Under the pieces are notes generated by a model that did no database searches, was not told where the DNA came from, and was given only the letters and a program-made list of their open reading frames with translations. A DNA stretch of 64,000 nt from Excoecaria cochinchinensis (Eukaryota > Streptophyta > Magnoliopsida > Malpighiales > Euphorbiaceae). Positions 44,157 through 55,423 of this stretch are shown here, piece after piece. Numbering within the stretch: the stretch's first letter is position 1; each line of letters begins with the position of its first letter. The translations under genes were made by a program, and so were the position numbers. The stretch lies in assembly GCA_947683425.1 (NCBI GenBank), contig CANTUQ010000035.1, positions 2,651,001 to 2,715,000 of the forward strand, written 5' to 3'.

Positions 44157-44786
44157 TTTCTAGATTTTTACCCTGCCCTTTGGCCTAACTTTTGCTTAGA
44201 GAGCCAGTCACGATTTTCATCTCTAACGGCCTCTTTTTTTTTGTTTTTTTATCCCTCAGACTTTTTAGGCGTGGCTATAAGAAAAGCTAGAGCTACCATT
44301 AGAGCCTCCTTCTAGAGTAATCGGCAGTTATTCGTTGAGGCATTTTCCCTAAGCAGCGATTATATTCCCTTGTCTCTCCTGATGAAGGTGCCGCTAGATT
44401 GGGTGAGGTGGTGAATAAGGATCAACTTCCTGCGCCCTTGGCTCTTCACTTTTTTTTTGTGACTCCGAATGGTTCTTTAGGGTGTGTCTCGTTGCGCGGG
44501 CTCTATGAGGCTACCTTCCATATCACCGCTCACTGTGTCCAACAGTTCAGATGGAATTCAAGATGTTGTGAGGCCCCTTCCATCCTTTCTAGATGGCATC
44601 TTATCTTTGACTTTCAACTCCAAGTACCATGGCCTCTGGACCCAGCTGCATGTGAAGGTTGTTATACAACTAATCAGAGGTTGCCCCTTTGCTTCTACTA
44701 GTGCATACAAGATACGGGTGCCCAGTCCAGCGGTTGATAATAAGACCCATCGGTTTAAGCTCCTGGCCGGCAAGAGCATAGTATAG
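44157..44786 (+). pseudogene. F antisense gene, fragment right of G
   Basis: After a pyrimidine-rich acceptor (CCCTCAG at about 44254-44260) the sequence aligns with C exon 3: WL, TAA 44278-44280, EKLEL, then GLYEATFHITAHCVQQF (matching GLHRASFCITAHCVRQF in C). The frame shifts at about 44560 into FLDGILSLTFNSKYHGLWTQLHVKVVI and ends TAG near 44786. Decayed. Confidence 0.65.
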
Positions 44787-44920
44787 TTATTTAGATTAGA
44801 TGCATTCAATAATGAATGATGCTTTTCTTTTTATAAAAGAACTAGAAGATAATGAACACATGAGTCTAATTGCCTTTGTTTTATATGTTTCTTACAAAAT
44901 TATGTACATTTCAGTATGAT
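44787..44920 (-). other. F sequence between antisense gene and H
   Basis: AT-rich, no ORF. Ends with ATGAT, the target duplicated by H. Confidence 0.5.
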
Positions 44921-47900
44921 TGTAACAGCCCGATATATACCCTAGTAGCATATATGTCTGATTGTGTGTATTTGGTTATGGCATGTGATGGGATTAAAAA
45001 TCTGGAATTTTCATGTATGTTAAATTGGGACTTAATTGCATAAATAATTTTCTTTAAGTGATTAAAGTGTTTTGTGTTAAATATTATTAAGGGCTGGACT
45101 TGCATTGCATGAGTTATGTGTAGGCTTAAGAAATTAGTTCTACACTTTGGGCTTGGTTAAGATTAAAAGAATGTTGGGCTTGTTCATATTAGAAGGCCCA
45201 TGTGGGCTTAGGGCTGGAAGTCCATAAGAGGGACAGATTTAAGTGGAGCCCATGTTCTATTGCTGTAAATGCCACATAGGATTGTGCATGAGGGAGAGAG
45301 AATGTGCCAAATAGGATGATGCATGTTGGAGAGAGAATGGTTGGGATTGGCTGCATGGGGCGGCAGCTATTCTTCTCATTTTTTCCTTTCTTTAATTTTC
45401 TGCTCCTTTTTACTCTCTCTCATACGTTTTTCCTTCACCCCTCTCTCCAAATTTATGTGTTTTTTTCTCCTCATCTTCATGCAATAATTCCTCTTGGGTC
45501 ATCAAATAAAATCATGTCTTTCTGCATTTGTGGATTAGAGGTCTTGCATGTGTATATTTCTTCACTCTAGAAGGTAAGTAAAGCTTCTATCCGAAAATCT
45601 CCTCTACCCTTCTTTCTTGCTTTGTGTTTCAAATGATATTTTGATTCTTGCTCTTATTTCTAGAAATATGGGTCTTGGTTGGAGTGCTATAACCTAAGAG
45701 GGGCAAAGGGAAGAAAGAAGGTGGTTGATCAAGGAATGATGTGATTTCTAAGGAGCTAAAGAGAAGAGGTTTGGGAACTAAATTGCTTTGTGTGTGTTAA
45801 ATGATTGTTTGTGTACTGTAAGTGTGTAAATTATATTATGTAAAGTGTTGAGTTGATGAAATGAACATGTTGGTATTTAATGCATATTATGAGTTTGAGT
45901 GACCTAAGATTGAACCCTAATTTCGAATGAACTATGAATTGCAGTGTTTATTCTAATGAATGAACATTACTAAGAAAGTGTATGTGTTGTTATGTGCATA
46001 ATTGAGTTAGGGATGTGTATTATGTGCGTGATGATAAAATAATACTAAATAAGTTAATTTGTAGTTAATGAGCTGGAAGTGAAAACTTGGGTTGAGGTTT
46101 ATTTGACCAACCTTAATTATAAGTGTTATAATTTGAGTTAAATGACAGTAAAAATGAATGGGGATGATGGGATTAGGTTCCTATAATATGTGTCTATATT
46201 GGTCTTAAAAATGATCATACTAAATTGGGGGCTTTAAAGTTAGTAAAAGTGAATTGAAGTGTAGCTAATTCTATAGGAGGGCCTTTCGTAGCATGTTAAG
46301 TTCCTTTGGCCATAACTCCTTGAGTTTTAATTAAATTTTGATGAGAATTATGTCTAATGAAAGTTAACATATATATGAATTAATTATTAGGAGATTACAT
46401 TGGTTAAAAATGTCATTAAAGTTGAATTTAGAAGTCATATGCATGAAGTAGGAAAAATGTGAATGTAGGGTGAGTTTCTGAGTAGGTCTCTCTTGACCTT
46501 TAGTGACTATTTTGCCCATAGATCCAGTTTTAATGCTCCAAATGGGTTGATTCAAATTGCATCTGAAAGCTAACATCCACACCTAAAAATTTCTAAAATA
46601 TGTTTGAGCTAATTCTGGGTCTAAGTGCCTCAAAAAGTTGCCATAACATAGGTGTCCCTATTCTGGCAGTTCATCAGAACAGTATATAGTGTTTAGTTCA
46701 TATCTTATGTTTTATATGTCTAAATGACCTGAAACTTGTCGAATTAGAAACTTAAATCCTAGGGAACAATTGTCTAGAAGGAAGGTTTGCCTGCAAATGT
46801 GTTTAGCCATGTGAAAAATGCATTGTAAGTGGGGATCTGAAGTCTGTCTAGAATCTGCCGTGTGTTGTGAGGCAGAATAGGTTTACACGGCAGTAAAGAA
46901 TTTCTCACCGCCATGTAAAAGCATTTTGCCCCTTTTAAACCCATTTTTAGTGTCCCACATAGCGGTAATGAATGGCTAACTGCCGTGTGACCTTAACTTT
47001 CAGCCTAAATTGTACTTTTTCCTTCCCGAATCGCACCCGAACTTTACTATAAGTTCCTATAGCTTAACCAATTCATGTCTAGCATTATAAAATGAATATA
47101 TGAATAGTTATCACTTGGAAAATACACATAAATGGGATTAAGATTAATAGCAAACTAATGAAGTAATGATGTGTAATTGTATGAAATAGAATCAAGTCAA
47201 ATTTAATAAGATCATTGAGGATTCTAATACCTTAATCTATATAAGCATGCATAGTATGAGCAAGTATACGTAGTTATGAGTTGAGATTAAGTTATACACA
47301 TACGCAAGATATCAAATGAAATGGTTTGGCTTAATGCGAATATGAACCATATGTATGTGTGTAATGAGGTTGGATTGTATATGAGGAAAATATGAGCATG
47401 ATTGAAATGAATAAGATGTGTAAGCGTATGATGATGGGTTTGTAGCGATTATATATAAATGTGATTTAATGCTTTTAACTTAAGAATTTCTCACTTATAT
47501 GGAGACTAATATTGTGGCAAATTGGGTGAGTATGTATCTATATAAATGTATAAATAATTTGTATGAACTACATGATGAAGTGTGAGATGCCGTGTGATTG
47601 TATTCTATTTTTGAGGGATTGTGTAAGGCACACTACAAGGAGGTATGACTTGTTCTTACCATCGTGTAGAATGTCTTACACGGCAGTAAGATATTTTCAT
47701 ATCACCATGTAAATGCCCTCTGTTTTGAAGTTTGAAAGTTTTTGATTTTTGTCCTTTTTCGTTTTATTTGAACTCGTGTTTGCTTTAAACCTTATTCAGT
47801 GGCACTTCAGCCATTAATTGATGATTAGCATGTGTAAGAGTTGAATTTTATTATAGATATGTGATTATGATTACACTTATATGAGATCTATGTGATGTAT

Positions 47901-48069
47901 TTATATATATATGCCTATGATTTCATGCCTATAACATGATGATGAAATTGTGATGTACACAGCATTGTATATGAACAATGCAATGAGATATATTTGGATG
48001 ATATTATAATGCTAAACGTGCCATAACAGTGAAATAACCAGATTAATAATTTAGCCTGCGAGTCAAGTA

Positions 48070-48285
48070 GTGGATAGATAGGCATGCCTATAGGGTTTAA
48101 GTGCTGTAGCCCAATGCGTCCGATTCCTCTGAAATCACAATACGAGTCAAATCCTTACTAGATTTCCCAATGCGAAATTATGTTGATATTTTGTACCTTA
48201 GGGTACCAATGTGAATGTGAGGTATCCACGGATACCAATGTGATTGCTGTACCCATGGGGTACAAATGCAATACCCGTTATCCAC
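48070..48285 (+). other. Closed hairpin domain of LTR H
   Basis: GTGGATA (48070-48076) with TATCCAC (48279-48285). Palindrome TAGGCATGCCTA 48079-48090. Stems GTACC/GGTAC (48193-48206), GGTATC/GATACC (48221-48236) and GTACCC/GGGTAC (48249-48263). Confidence 0.75.
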
Positions 48286-49039
48286 ATTTTTGAATTGCAG
48301 GCAAGAAAACTATAATGATTGTGTTAATAAATAAGAAATGATTATTTTGTATTATACATATATTGATAAGAATGTGATGTGCATATGAAAAGTAAGTGAC
48401 AATGCGAATTCAAATGTGATTATTCAACATGTACGTTATGTGTTAGGTATGAAGCATGATAGTTAGCATGAAACTTGATGAAAATATATTTTATATTGGC
48501 ATGGATAATTGTTAGTAATTATTTGATCTTAATACTCAATAAGTATGGTATGCGGTATCAAGTAAACGGTTTTAATATGAAAATGGATTTGGCAAATATG
48601 TGAGATTGCCATAAAATGAATAAAGTATGCATTATACCGACTTGTAGTTATAATTTTGAGATGTGATGTTTATATACATAAGTAAGTGTTATTTGATATT
48701 CTACTTTAGGTGATCATGCTGATTTAAATATGACTCTGTACATAGAGGTATACTTAGAGTTTCAATGAATGAATAGAAGTATACTAAAAATAAGTATTAT
48801 GACAAGTGTGAATGCGAAATATGAGATGATGAACTAAAAATGACTTTAATGATATCGATAATTACTTGTTTTGTAGTCGTTGATGGTTAATCTGAAATTA
48901 TATATGTGGGATGATATATGATTATATAGATGTGATAGATGATTTATTATATGTATGTGATAATGCAAGGCCTGTTCAAAATTGGATGTAATAGATGTTA
49001 TGTATGATTATGTTATTATGTGTTGTATTTTGTTTCCCA

Positions 49040-49077
49040 CTAAGTGTTATCACTTAGCATGGATGTTTAATCCATGC
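49040..49077 (+). other. Twin hairpin of LTR H
   Basis: CTAAGTG/CACTTAG (49040-49057) and GCATGGAT/ATCCATGC (49057-49077), then AGGTA. Both stems carry compensatory changes relative to A, B, E and G. Confidence 0.8.
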
Positions 49078-49444
49078 AGGTATCTGAAGATAGTGTTTTG
49101 GAAGACAGTCCTGCATCGACAACGGCCAACAAATTAGGAACCGCTGTAAATATAGAATATTTGTAATATTACAAGATGTGTAACTACAGTTCGTAATGTG
49201 TAAAGGGACTAAGTTTTTGTATTAAGAAAGTTATATTTTGTATAGTGAATAATAAATAAAGACCATAAGTGTTTTGTATTGTAGTATGGATTTTCAGAAT
49301 AAAATTGATTGTGGTTTTGAAAGAAAAAATTATTAACCCTGAGTTTTACCTTATTGTTAATTCATATTCGCATGTTGTTGTGTGTGACACTCCACAGCCA
49401 TCGTAGGAAAAGTTCTACGGGTGGTTAGGGGGTGTTACAATGAT

Positions 49445-50474
49445 TTCTCTATACATGATCATTATCTAACATAGATTTAAAATGCAAAACTACATCTAAT
49501 CTCAGAATTGATCTTGAAAGCATCAAAACTCCTGTTTCCAATCAGCCCTCTCGGGTTTTCTTGATTGGACATTTTCTCTCAAGCCTCTAATTTTTGCCCA
49601 GGATGCCTTTTTTCAATTTTTATCCTGACGAGCTGCCCAATTTTAGCATGGCCGCCTTTTTTTGGTTTTCAACCCGTGGGGCTTTATTCTCTTCTTTTAA
49701 TTTTTAGTCTTTAGCCATGGAACCTTTTGCATCTTTTGGTGCTGACTGGTTTTTCATATTTGCTTCCATCACTGTCTGTTGGAAACGCTGCTCCTTTGGA
49801 CAATAACTTCTAAGAACAAATGGGCCTTCCTATATTGGTCTGAATTTGCCTCATTCGTCTGGAACATTCGGATTCATTTGCTTAAAGATTAAATCTCCCT
49901 CTTTTAATAGGTGCTTTTTGAATTCCTTCCTGAATGATCAAATAGAGTGCTTTCTGATAGATCTGACTGTGATAGTAATCCCATGATCTGTCCTCATCTG
50001 ACGTGTTTAACTACTGTAACTGTTACCACGCCCAGTCAACTTTCGGAATCTGGGCTTCCACGACTGCCCTTAAAGATTTGAGCTCTACTTCAACCCGCCG
50101 TACTGCTTTTGCTCCATGTATCAAGGAATAAAAGGTGACTCTTGTAAGGTTCCGACGGTGGTTCTCTAGCCCCGAAGTGCAAAAGGCCATTTCTCTACCC
50201 AATCCTTGTAGTTTCGAACTATCTTGACCAAGATCTTCTTGTTAGCAACCTCTCATGCCCCATCGATTTGAGGGCAATACAGAGAGGACTTGTGGTCTTT
50301 AATGCCATACCTTTGGAGCAACTCACAAGCCTTAGCCATAAATTGCCCTTCCATCCTTGGACATAATGTGGTGAGGGAGACCATATCGACAAATCGAATT
50401 CCTTTCGATGAACTTGTCTGCTGGAGGCCGTAAGGCGCACCTCCCCTATGATGTCTATTCCCTAGCTCGAGCAA
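49445..50474 (-). pseudogene. F pol tail and integrase remnant
   Basis: From right to left: integrase pieces GIRFVDMVSLTTLCP, LLQRYGIKDHKSSLYCPQIDGA, VANKKILVK and YKDWVEK are homologous to C 35260-35480. Then come YMEQK..., RQIQTNIG and spacer sequence homologous to C 36000-36120. The frame is broken repeatedly. No catalytic core N-terminus is left. Confidence 0.7.
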
Positions 50475-50504
50475 TACGTATCCATTCTAAGTCAATAGAA
50501 CCCT

Positions 50505-50640
50505 TTTGGTCCTTTTTGGAAGTCAAGAAGAATGGCAAAGTACGGGTCTGTGTAGATCAACGGGATTTGAACAAAGCTTGCCCCCTAGATTACTTTCCTT
50601 TGCCCCCATATCAACAGTTTTCAGCCGGATCTACGTATTG
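50505..50640 (+). pseudogene. Inverted RT fragment inside F
   Basis: The plus strand encodes KKNGKVRVCVDQRDLNKACPLDYFPLPP, an RT block, although every other gag-pol remnant of F is on the minus strand. About 130 bp lie inverted between the integrase and RT N-terminal remnants. 50641-50783 is T-rich with no feature. Confidence 0.7.
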
Positions 50641-50783
50641 ATTCTTTTCCTTCCTTCTTTTTATTATTTATTTATTTATTTGCATTATTTTTTTGCCCCC
50701 CTTTTTTTTAACAGTCTTTATTCAAATCCTGATAGTTTACACATACACGCACTTCTCTTCCTAACCATTAGGGACAACGTAGA

Positions 50784-51191
50784 TCAGCCCAGTTGGGTGT
50801 TGCACTTCAATAAGAAATTTGGCCCCATTTCTACTTGCGAATCTCCCCTTTTAACCTTTTCTGCCCCTTTTGGCTTGAGTCTTCTGAGCTTCTGCGTGAT
50901 TGGTCCATGATCATGATATACTAGCATAGTGTGTTCGACGACTTTACGATCATCTCCCGATGTGTCTTCGTAAGCCCAGTCAAAGACTCTTTCACACTTT
51001 TTTTTTATTCTCTCAAATTTTAATCTCTCTTCAGGAGTTACAGATGCTATTAAGATTTCCTTTGGGTTCTCCAAAGTCTTCGAGATTAAATGAAATGGAA
51101 TTAGTTGAATCAATGTCAAATATGAATGAGTCGTGATCATGATTATGCACAATGAAATCATGAGAGATATCACACAAATAAGCAAAACCAT
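50784..51191 (-). pseudogene. F pre-RT and RT N-terminus
   Basis: ISKTLENPKEILIASVTPEERLKFERI, VFDWAYEDTSGDD and GPITQKLRRLKPKGAEKVK match C 32740-32970. RT motifs A-E, RNase H and aRH are missing, so a large internal deletion has occurred. Confidence 0.75.
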
Positions 51192-51349
51192 TCATTTCAT
51201 AAAAGCTAGATTAAAAATGTCATTATCAACTAGTTCCAGAATAAAAAGAACATCTAAATATCTATTTTCTTTCTGCTTCCACTAGCACAGATGTTATAGT
51301 CGATGGTCCATTATCACCTATGAGAACTATCTTTTTTTTTTACTTAAGC

Positions 51350-52047
51350 ACTTAATCTATCTTATTCTTTGTCTTTCAGCTTTATGGGTTAGAGATCTGT
51401 TTGCAATCAATCAAATCTTGAATAGCATGTCTCAAAGTCTTGCAATCGTCTATGGTATGCCCGGTGTGCTGGTGGAAGGCACAGTACTAATCTGACTTGT
51501 GATTGGGCTGTCCCTGGTTTTTGGTGGGCTTAGCAGGCAATGGCTGTAGCTTGCCTTCCTTCATCAGCCTCTTAAGAACCAAAGACAAGGATATGCCCAA
51601 ATTAGAATAATGCATTTGATTCATTTTCATGGTTGGCACTTCTGTTCTCTTAACATTGCCCTTACTGTTGTTGTGGATACTTGAGCTTTCATTTTTTAGA
51701 GCATGTGTCTTCACTGGATCTTCACCCACTTTAGGCATAATGTTAGATTCTAGAGTAGGCCTCGTATCTCTTCTTTGCTCAACTGGTGAATCAAGTGGCT
51801 CTTTGCCTCTAGCCTCAAAAGGAAATATAAGCACTGCAGCCGTCATTGTACGAGCCTTCCGGACCGTGGTTGGTTCAACTTGGTTAAGAGAAGTCGCCAT
51901 AAGCTGGGCTTGAAGAATGAGCACCATGGCATCCATTCTTTCCTTAATCATGGCCAATAACTTCTTTTCAAGCTCTTTGAATCTTCCATCTATCTCTTGG
52001 GCAATTAGGGCACGAGTCTCTTCAGTTTGTTGTGAAGAATTGGCCAA
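51350..52047 (-). pseudogene. F gag remnant
   Basis: Starts MANSSQQTEETRALIAQEIDGRFKEL, coiled-coil-like, then low complexity. After TAG 51487-51489 the nucleocapsid motif YCAFHQHTGHTIDDCKTLRHAIQDLID follows. In C the same codon is CAG (SDQFCAYYQNTGH), so the stop is a C-to-T change. The main capsid domain is deleted. Confidence 0.75.
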
Positions 52048-52852
52048 TTTTGAATATTTGAACTTCTATTAACTGCCCCTGATCCTGGTCCTGGCCTCAG
52101 ATAAAAGGTCGTCTAATTAGGTGACTGTTGGAACCCCAAAACCACTCAGGCAAATGGTCTATAGTGGCTAAAAAATCAAGGAGTTAAAATGATGCATGAA
52201 TGACATGTAATGCATGATCGTGCTATGCGAATAATCCTCAACGAGTGAAAGATCAATAACTTATAATAATACAATGCGATGCATGGCAAAAATTATACAT
52301 AGGATAGTATGTACATGTGAAAAATAATATGCAGGCAAGATGATATACACACACAAAATGAAATGCATATATTTTTTTATTTTTTATTAACATGCATGAA
52401 TGACACGCGATGCATGAGCATGCTGTGCAGCATCTATAACCACATGCAAGCAGATAGATCCTTACAACCTTATCACTCCCACACATGAGGTTAATTGGTC
52501 TCTTTCTTAGGTGGGCCTTATCCAAGGGTTAACAAGGAACCCATTGGACACGTATGGTGCATAGTGGAAGACCGGCAGCATAACATCTCTTGCCTAATGT
52601 AATTACGTATGGATGTTTGGCCATTATATATTTAAACACTTCAATTAAATCAAGATGAGCCCACTGGGGCATGAAAGCCTTTGATGAAAGACCATTTAAT
52701 TTAACTAATTTTGTCCAATATATGATGGCCCACATAGCAAGCACATAATTACGGTATATTTCACCTAGTGAAAGTATCTATTGCCATTACATAAACTTTA
52801 GTCAAAGGTAGTGATACTTTAGGGCTACCCAAGCATTGTCCTTGTCAACGGG
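52048..52852 (-). other. F leader, gag-proximal part
   Basis: Homologous in reverse to C 28380-29480 but without the MITE. It resumes at 62477 on the other side of B. The last bases ACGGG (52848-52852) are the target duplicated by B. No ORF. Confidence 0.75.
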
Positions 52853-53820
52853 TGTCACACCCCATTTTCCCCCTAGTAGAATGAGCCTGTCTGTCTGTTC
52901 GTCTGTCTGTCTGTATGTGTAAGCATTCGCATGTGTACGGTATTTCATAAGGGCATTTCAGTAAAATGTATGATTTTGGGGTTTATTTTTATGTGGGTGC
53001 ATACATGGCATTAGTGTGTTTAATTAAATGAGATATACTTGTGTGCACTTGAGCATACTATATTAGGGTGTTATTAGTTGGGAATCACTTGTGTGCTTGT
53101 GCTCATATTATTGTAGGGTACATTTAATTGAGGTTGCATTAGGTGTGTGTAATGTGTGGAGTTAGGGTGGGAGTGAGCAAGTTTCATCACCCAAGGAATT
53201 GACATGTGTATTAGGTTTGGGAAAAAGAATAAAGAAAGAAAAGAAAGGTGGAACAAAAATCAGATTCACGTTTTCCTTTCAAACTTCACATTCTTCTTCT
53301 TCCTTTTCCCTTTCCTAATTACTACTCTCTGATAATCAAGTGTGGTTGTGGAAGTTGGTCACTCTTACTCCTAGCTTGGTAAGTGCATAATCTAGTATTT
53401 GTCTTACTGTAAATTGCATCTTCATCTTCTTCCTTGAGTTAGATTTAACTTAGGGTTTTCTTTGTGGATATTCTTGCTGTGATTGTGTTTAGCTGAAGCT
53501 CCACGTGATCCAAAGGGGAAAGAGGTTGCTGGACCTAGTGGAGCTAAGTGAGAGAGGCTTAGATTTCAGGTTTGGGAACAATTGCTTGTGATCTGCATAA
53601 TTTGAGTTTACTGGTATTTCTAGGGTTTATATGTTCTTGAACAATTTGAATGTAATTACCTTGAATTAGGTTGATTGAATTCTGGTTTGAGTTGTTTATA
53701 TGATGTTTGAATTGTTTGGAATCTGCCTTGAAAGGTAAGAACAGGTTTGTATGGACTTAAATCAATTGGGATTGAAATCTGGAAATTCTGGAAAATCTGG
53801 AAATTTAGGTACTGTTCTTC

Positions 53821-54160
53821 GTCACGCGATTTGCTACACAGGAAGGCAAGTCACGTCGCGTGACTCTCGGTCACGACGTGACATGCCTGCTGAGAAGCCA
53901 GTCGCGTGACTAGCTGAAGAACAAGCAAGTCACGCGACGTGATCTTCGGTCACGTCGTGCGACCTGCGAAGGAAAAAGGCAGATCACGCAACGTGATCTG
54001 CGAGGGAGAAGCAGCGTCACGTCGCGTGACCCTCGGTCACGCCGTGACCTGCATGAGCATTGCGTGATCCGCGAGGATCACACAACGCATTTGGCGAGAA
54101 ATAAGCAGGTCACGAGACGTGACCCTAGGTCACGCCGTGACCTGCCTGTTGAATCGCCAG
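53821..54160 (+). repeat. CpG-rich palindrome array in B 5' LTR
   Basis: About nine hairpins on GTCACG/CGTGAC or GATCACG/CGTGATC, for example GTCACGTCGCGTGAC (53850-53864) and AGATCACG/CGTGATCT (near 53972). GCGTGATCC/GGATCACAC near 54062 is perfect (GGATCACGC) in the 3' LTR copy. The 3' copy is 60991-61330. Confidence 0.9.
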
Positions 54161-54366
54161 TTTTCTCCACTCAGCTCGTTTTTCCGAAATTTCTTGGTTT
54201 TTAACTCAGAACTGAACTTGTTATTTCTTCAGAATGGACTTTACTGCTGTATGATGCATATCTTCCTGTTTGATGCCTCGATGTGCGTGATGGCATGATT
54301 TTCTGATGAATTATACTCTATATCCTGAAATGTGATCAGTGACGCATAACCTGCTAGAGTCAAGTA

Positions 54367-54606
54367 AGTGGATAGTTAGGCATGCCTAATAGAGTCTTTA
54401 GCTGTAGCCCTCAGTTCAGTTTGGACCCCGATCAGGTCCCCGTTTGGTTCCTCGCGAACCCTTCAGTATAGAATCTTGTTTAAGATTCCCTCAGTATATA
54501 AATAATATGTTTTGATAAATGATATAATATTTGACTTGTACCTGTGAGGTACCCTCAGTATTCGATTCGTACCCGTAAGGTACCCTCAGTACACTCGTTA
54601 TCCACT
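54367..54606 (+). other. Closed hairpin domain of B 5' LTR
   Basis: AGTGGATA (54367-54374) with TATCCACT (54599-54606). Palindrome TAGGCATGCCTA 54377-54388. Stems GGACC/GGTCC (54423-54439), GGTTC/GAACC (54446-54460), GAATCTT/AAGATTC (54471-54488), GTACC/GGTAC (54538-54552) and GTACC/GGTAC (54569-54583). Copy 61537-61776. Confidence 0.8.
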
Positions 54607-54833
54607 GTCTAGAGTCAGCAGGTATTCTTTAAATGTTAATGGAAATGTTCTGATCTGATATGGCTTTGAATGGAATATCTGAATGAGTTTAATGATGAAA
54701 TACATGTTGGTTTATTCTGTAATGCATATGATGATGAGATTCTGAAAGTATGGTATTTAAATACGGGCATGTTTATATGAATTATGCAATAGTCCTTGCA
54801 TTCTGTCATTGTGAATGTGTTATGCCTTGACGA

Positions 54834-54914
54834 CCACTGTGAGTGGCCGTACATAATTTATGTGTGTTTCCCCACTAAGCGTTTTATCGCTTAGCACGGT
54901 GTTTTTACCCGTGC
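54834..54914 (+). other. Hairpin cluster near 3' end of B 5' LTR
   Basis: CCACT-GTG-AGTGG (54834-54846), then twin hairpin CTAAGCG/CGCTTAG (54875-54894) and GCACGGT/ACCCGTGC (54894-54914), then AGGTGCGG. Copy at 62004-62084. Confidence 0.78.
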
Positions 54915-55306
54915 AGGTGCGGAAGGGAGTTTTGCTTTGAGAGAGTCGCCGTCGTCAAGCCAACACAGAAGAGATTAGTGTAGGGCTATTTTTGTATCAG
55001 TTATTGATTCTTTTTGTATAGAACTCTCTGTATCAGCTTCCGCTTTTGTATCTATATTTTGTATATGTAATATTATTATAACAGCTGGTTGATCTGATCA
55101 TTATTGTAATAGTTTAATTATAGTAATGCATGATCAGCTTTTGCTTTCTGCATGTTAAGTTTTTAATTATTCTGTATCTCTGAATGTATGTTATGAATGG
55201 ATGTATACTTTACTTTGTATCTGTTTGGTGACACCTTGTCTCATATGGCTTCTCACTCCTTATAGGATGGGAATGCCTACGTATGGGAAGGGGGTGTTAC
55301 AGTTAG

Positions 55307-55318
55307 TGGTATCAGAGC
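55307..55318 (+). other. Primer binding site of B
   Basis: TGGTATCAGAGC, complementary to initiator tRNA-Met, 5 bp after the LTR. Confidence 0.92.
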
Positions 55319-55423
55319 ATAGGTTTAGGCGTTTCTGGGTGTTGTTATGATTGTTCTGATTTTCTTAGATGCGTATGTGTCTAGATCTGTGTTGGCTGAT
55401 ACGGTTGTTTCTTGTTTGTTTAG

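Larger units (their letters stand above)
44921..49439 (+). mobile_element. Element H: 4.5-kb solo LTR, Tekay type
   Basis: TGTAACAGCCCG...GGGGGTGTTACA, flanked by ATGAT (44916-44920, 49440-49444). It contains one copy of the family landmarks (closed hairpin domain 48070-48285, twin hairpin 49040-49077) and no PBS or coding region, so I read it as a single very long LTR. A weak hairpin TTTACACGGC/GCCATGTAAA (46882-46919) and a related motif near 47670 may be remnants of the palindrome array. A TATATATATA run lies near 47898. Confidence 0.8.
52853..55301 (+). repeat. B 5' LTR
   Basis: 2449 bp with palindrome array (53821-54160), closed hairpin domain (54367-54606) and hairpin cluster (54834-54914). 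Confidence 0.95.

Noticed and set aside
44921..49439. H as a full-length non-autonomous element
   Set aside because: No PBS-like TGGTATCAGAG, no second LTR copy and only one set of LTR landmarks; a solo LTR is simpler.
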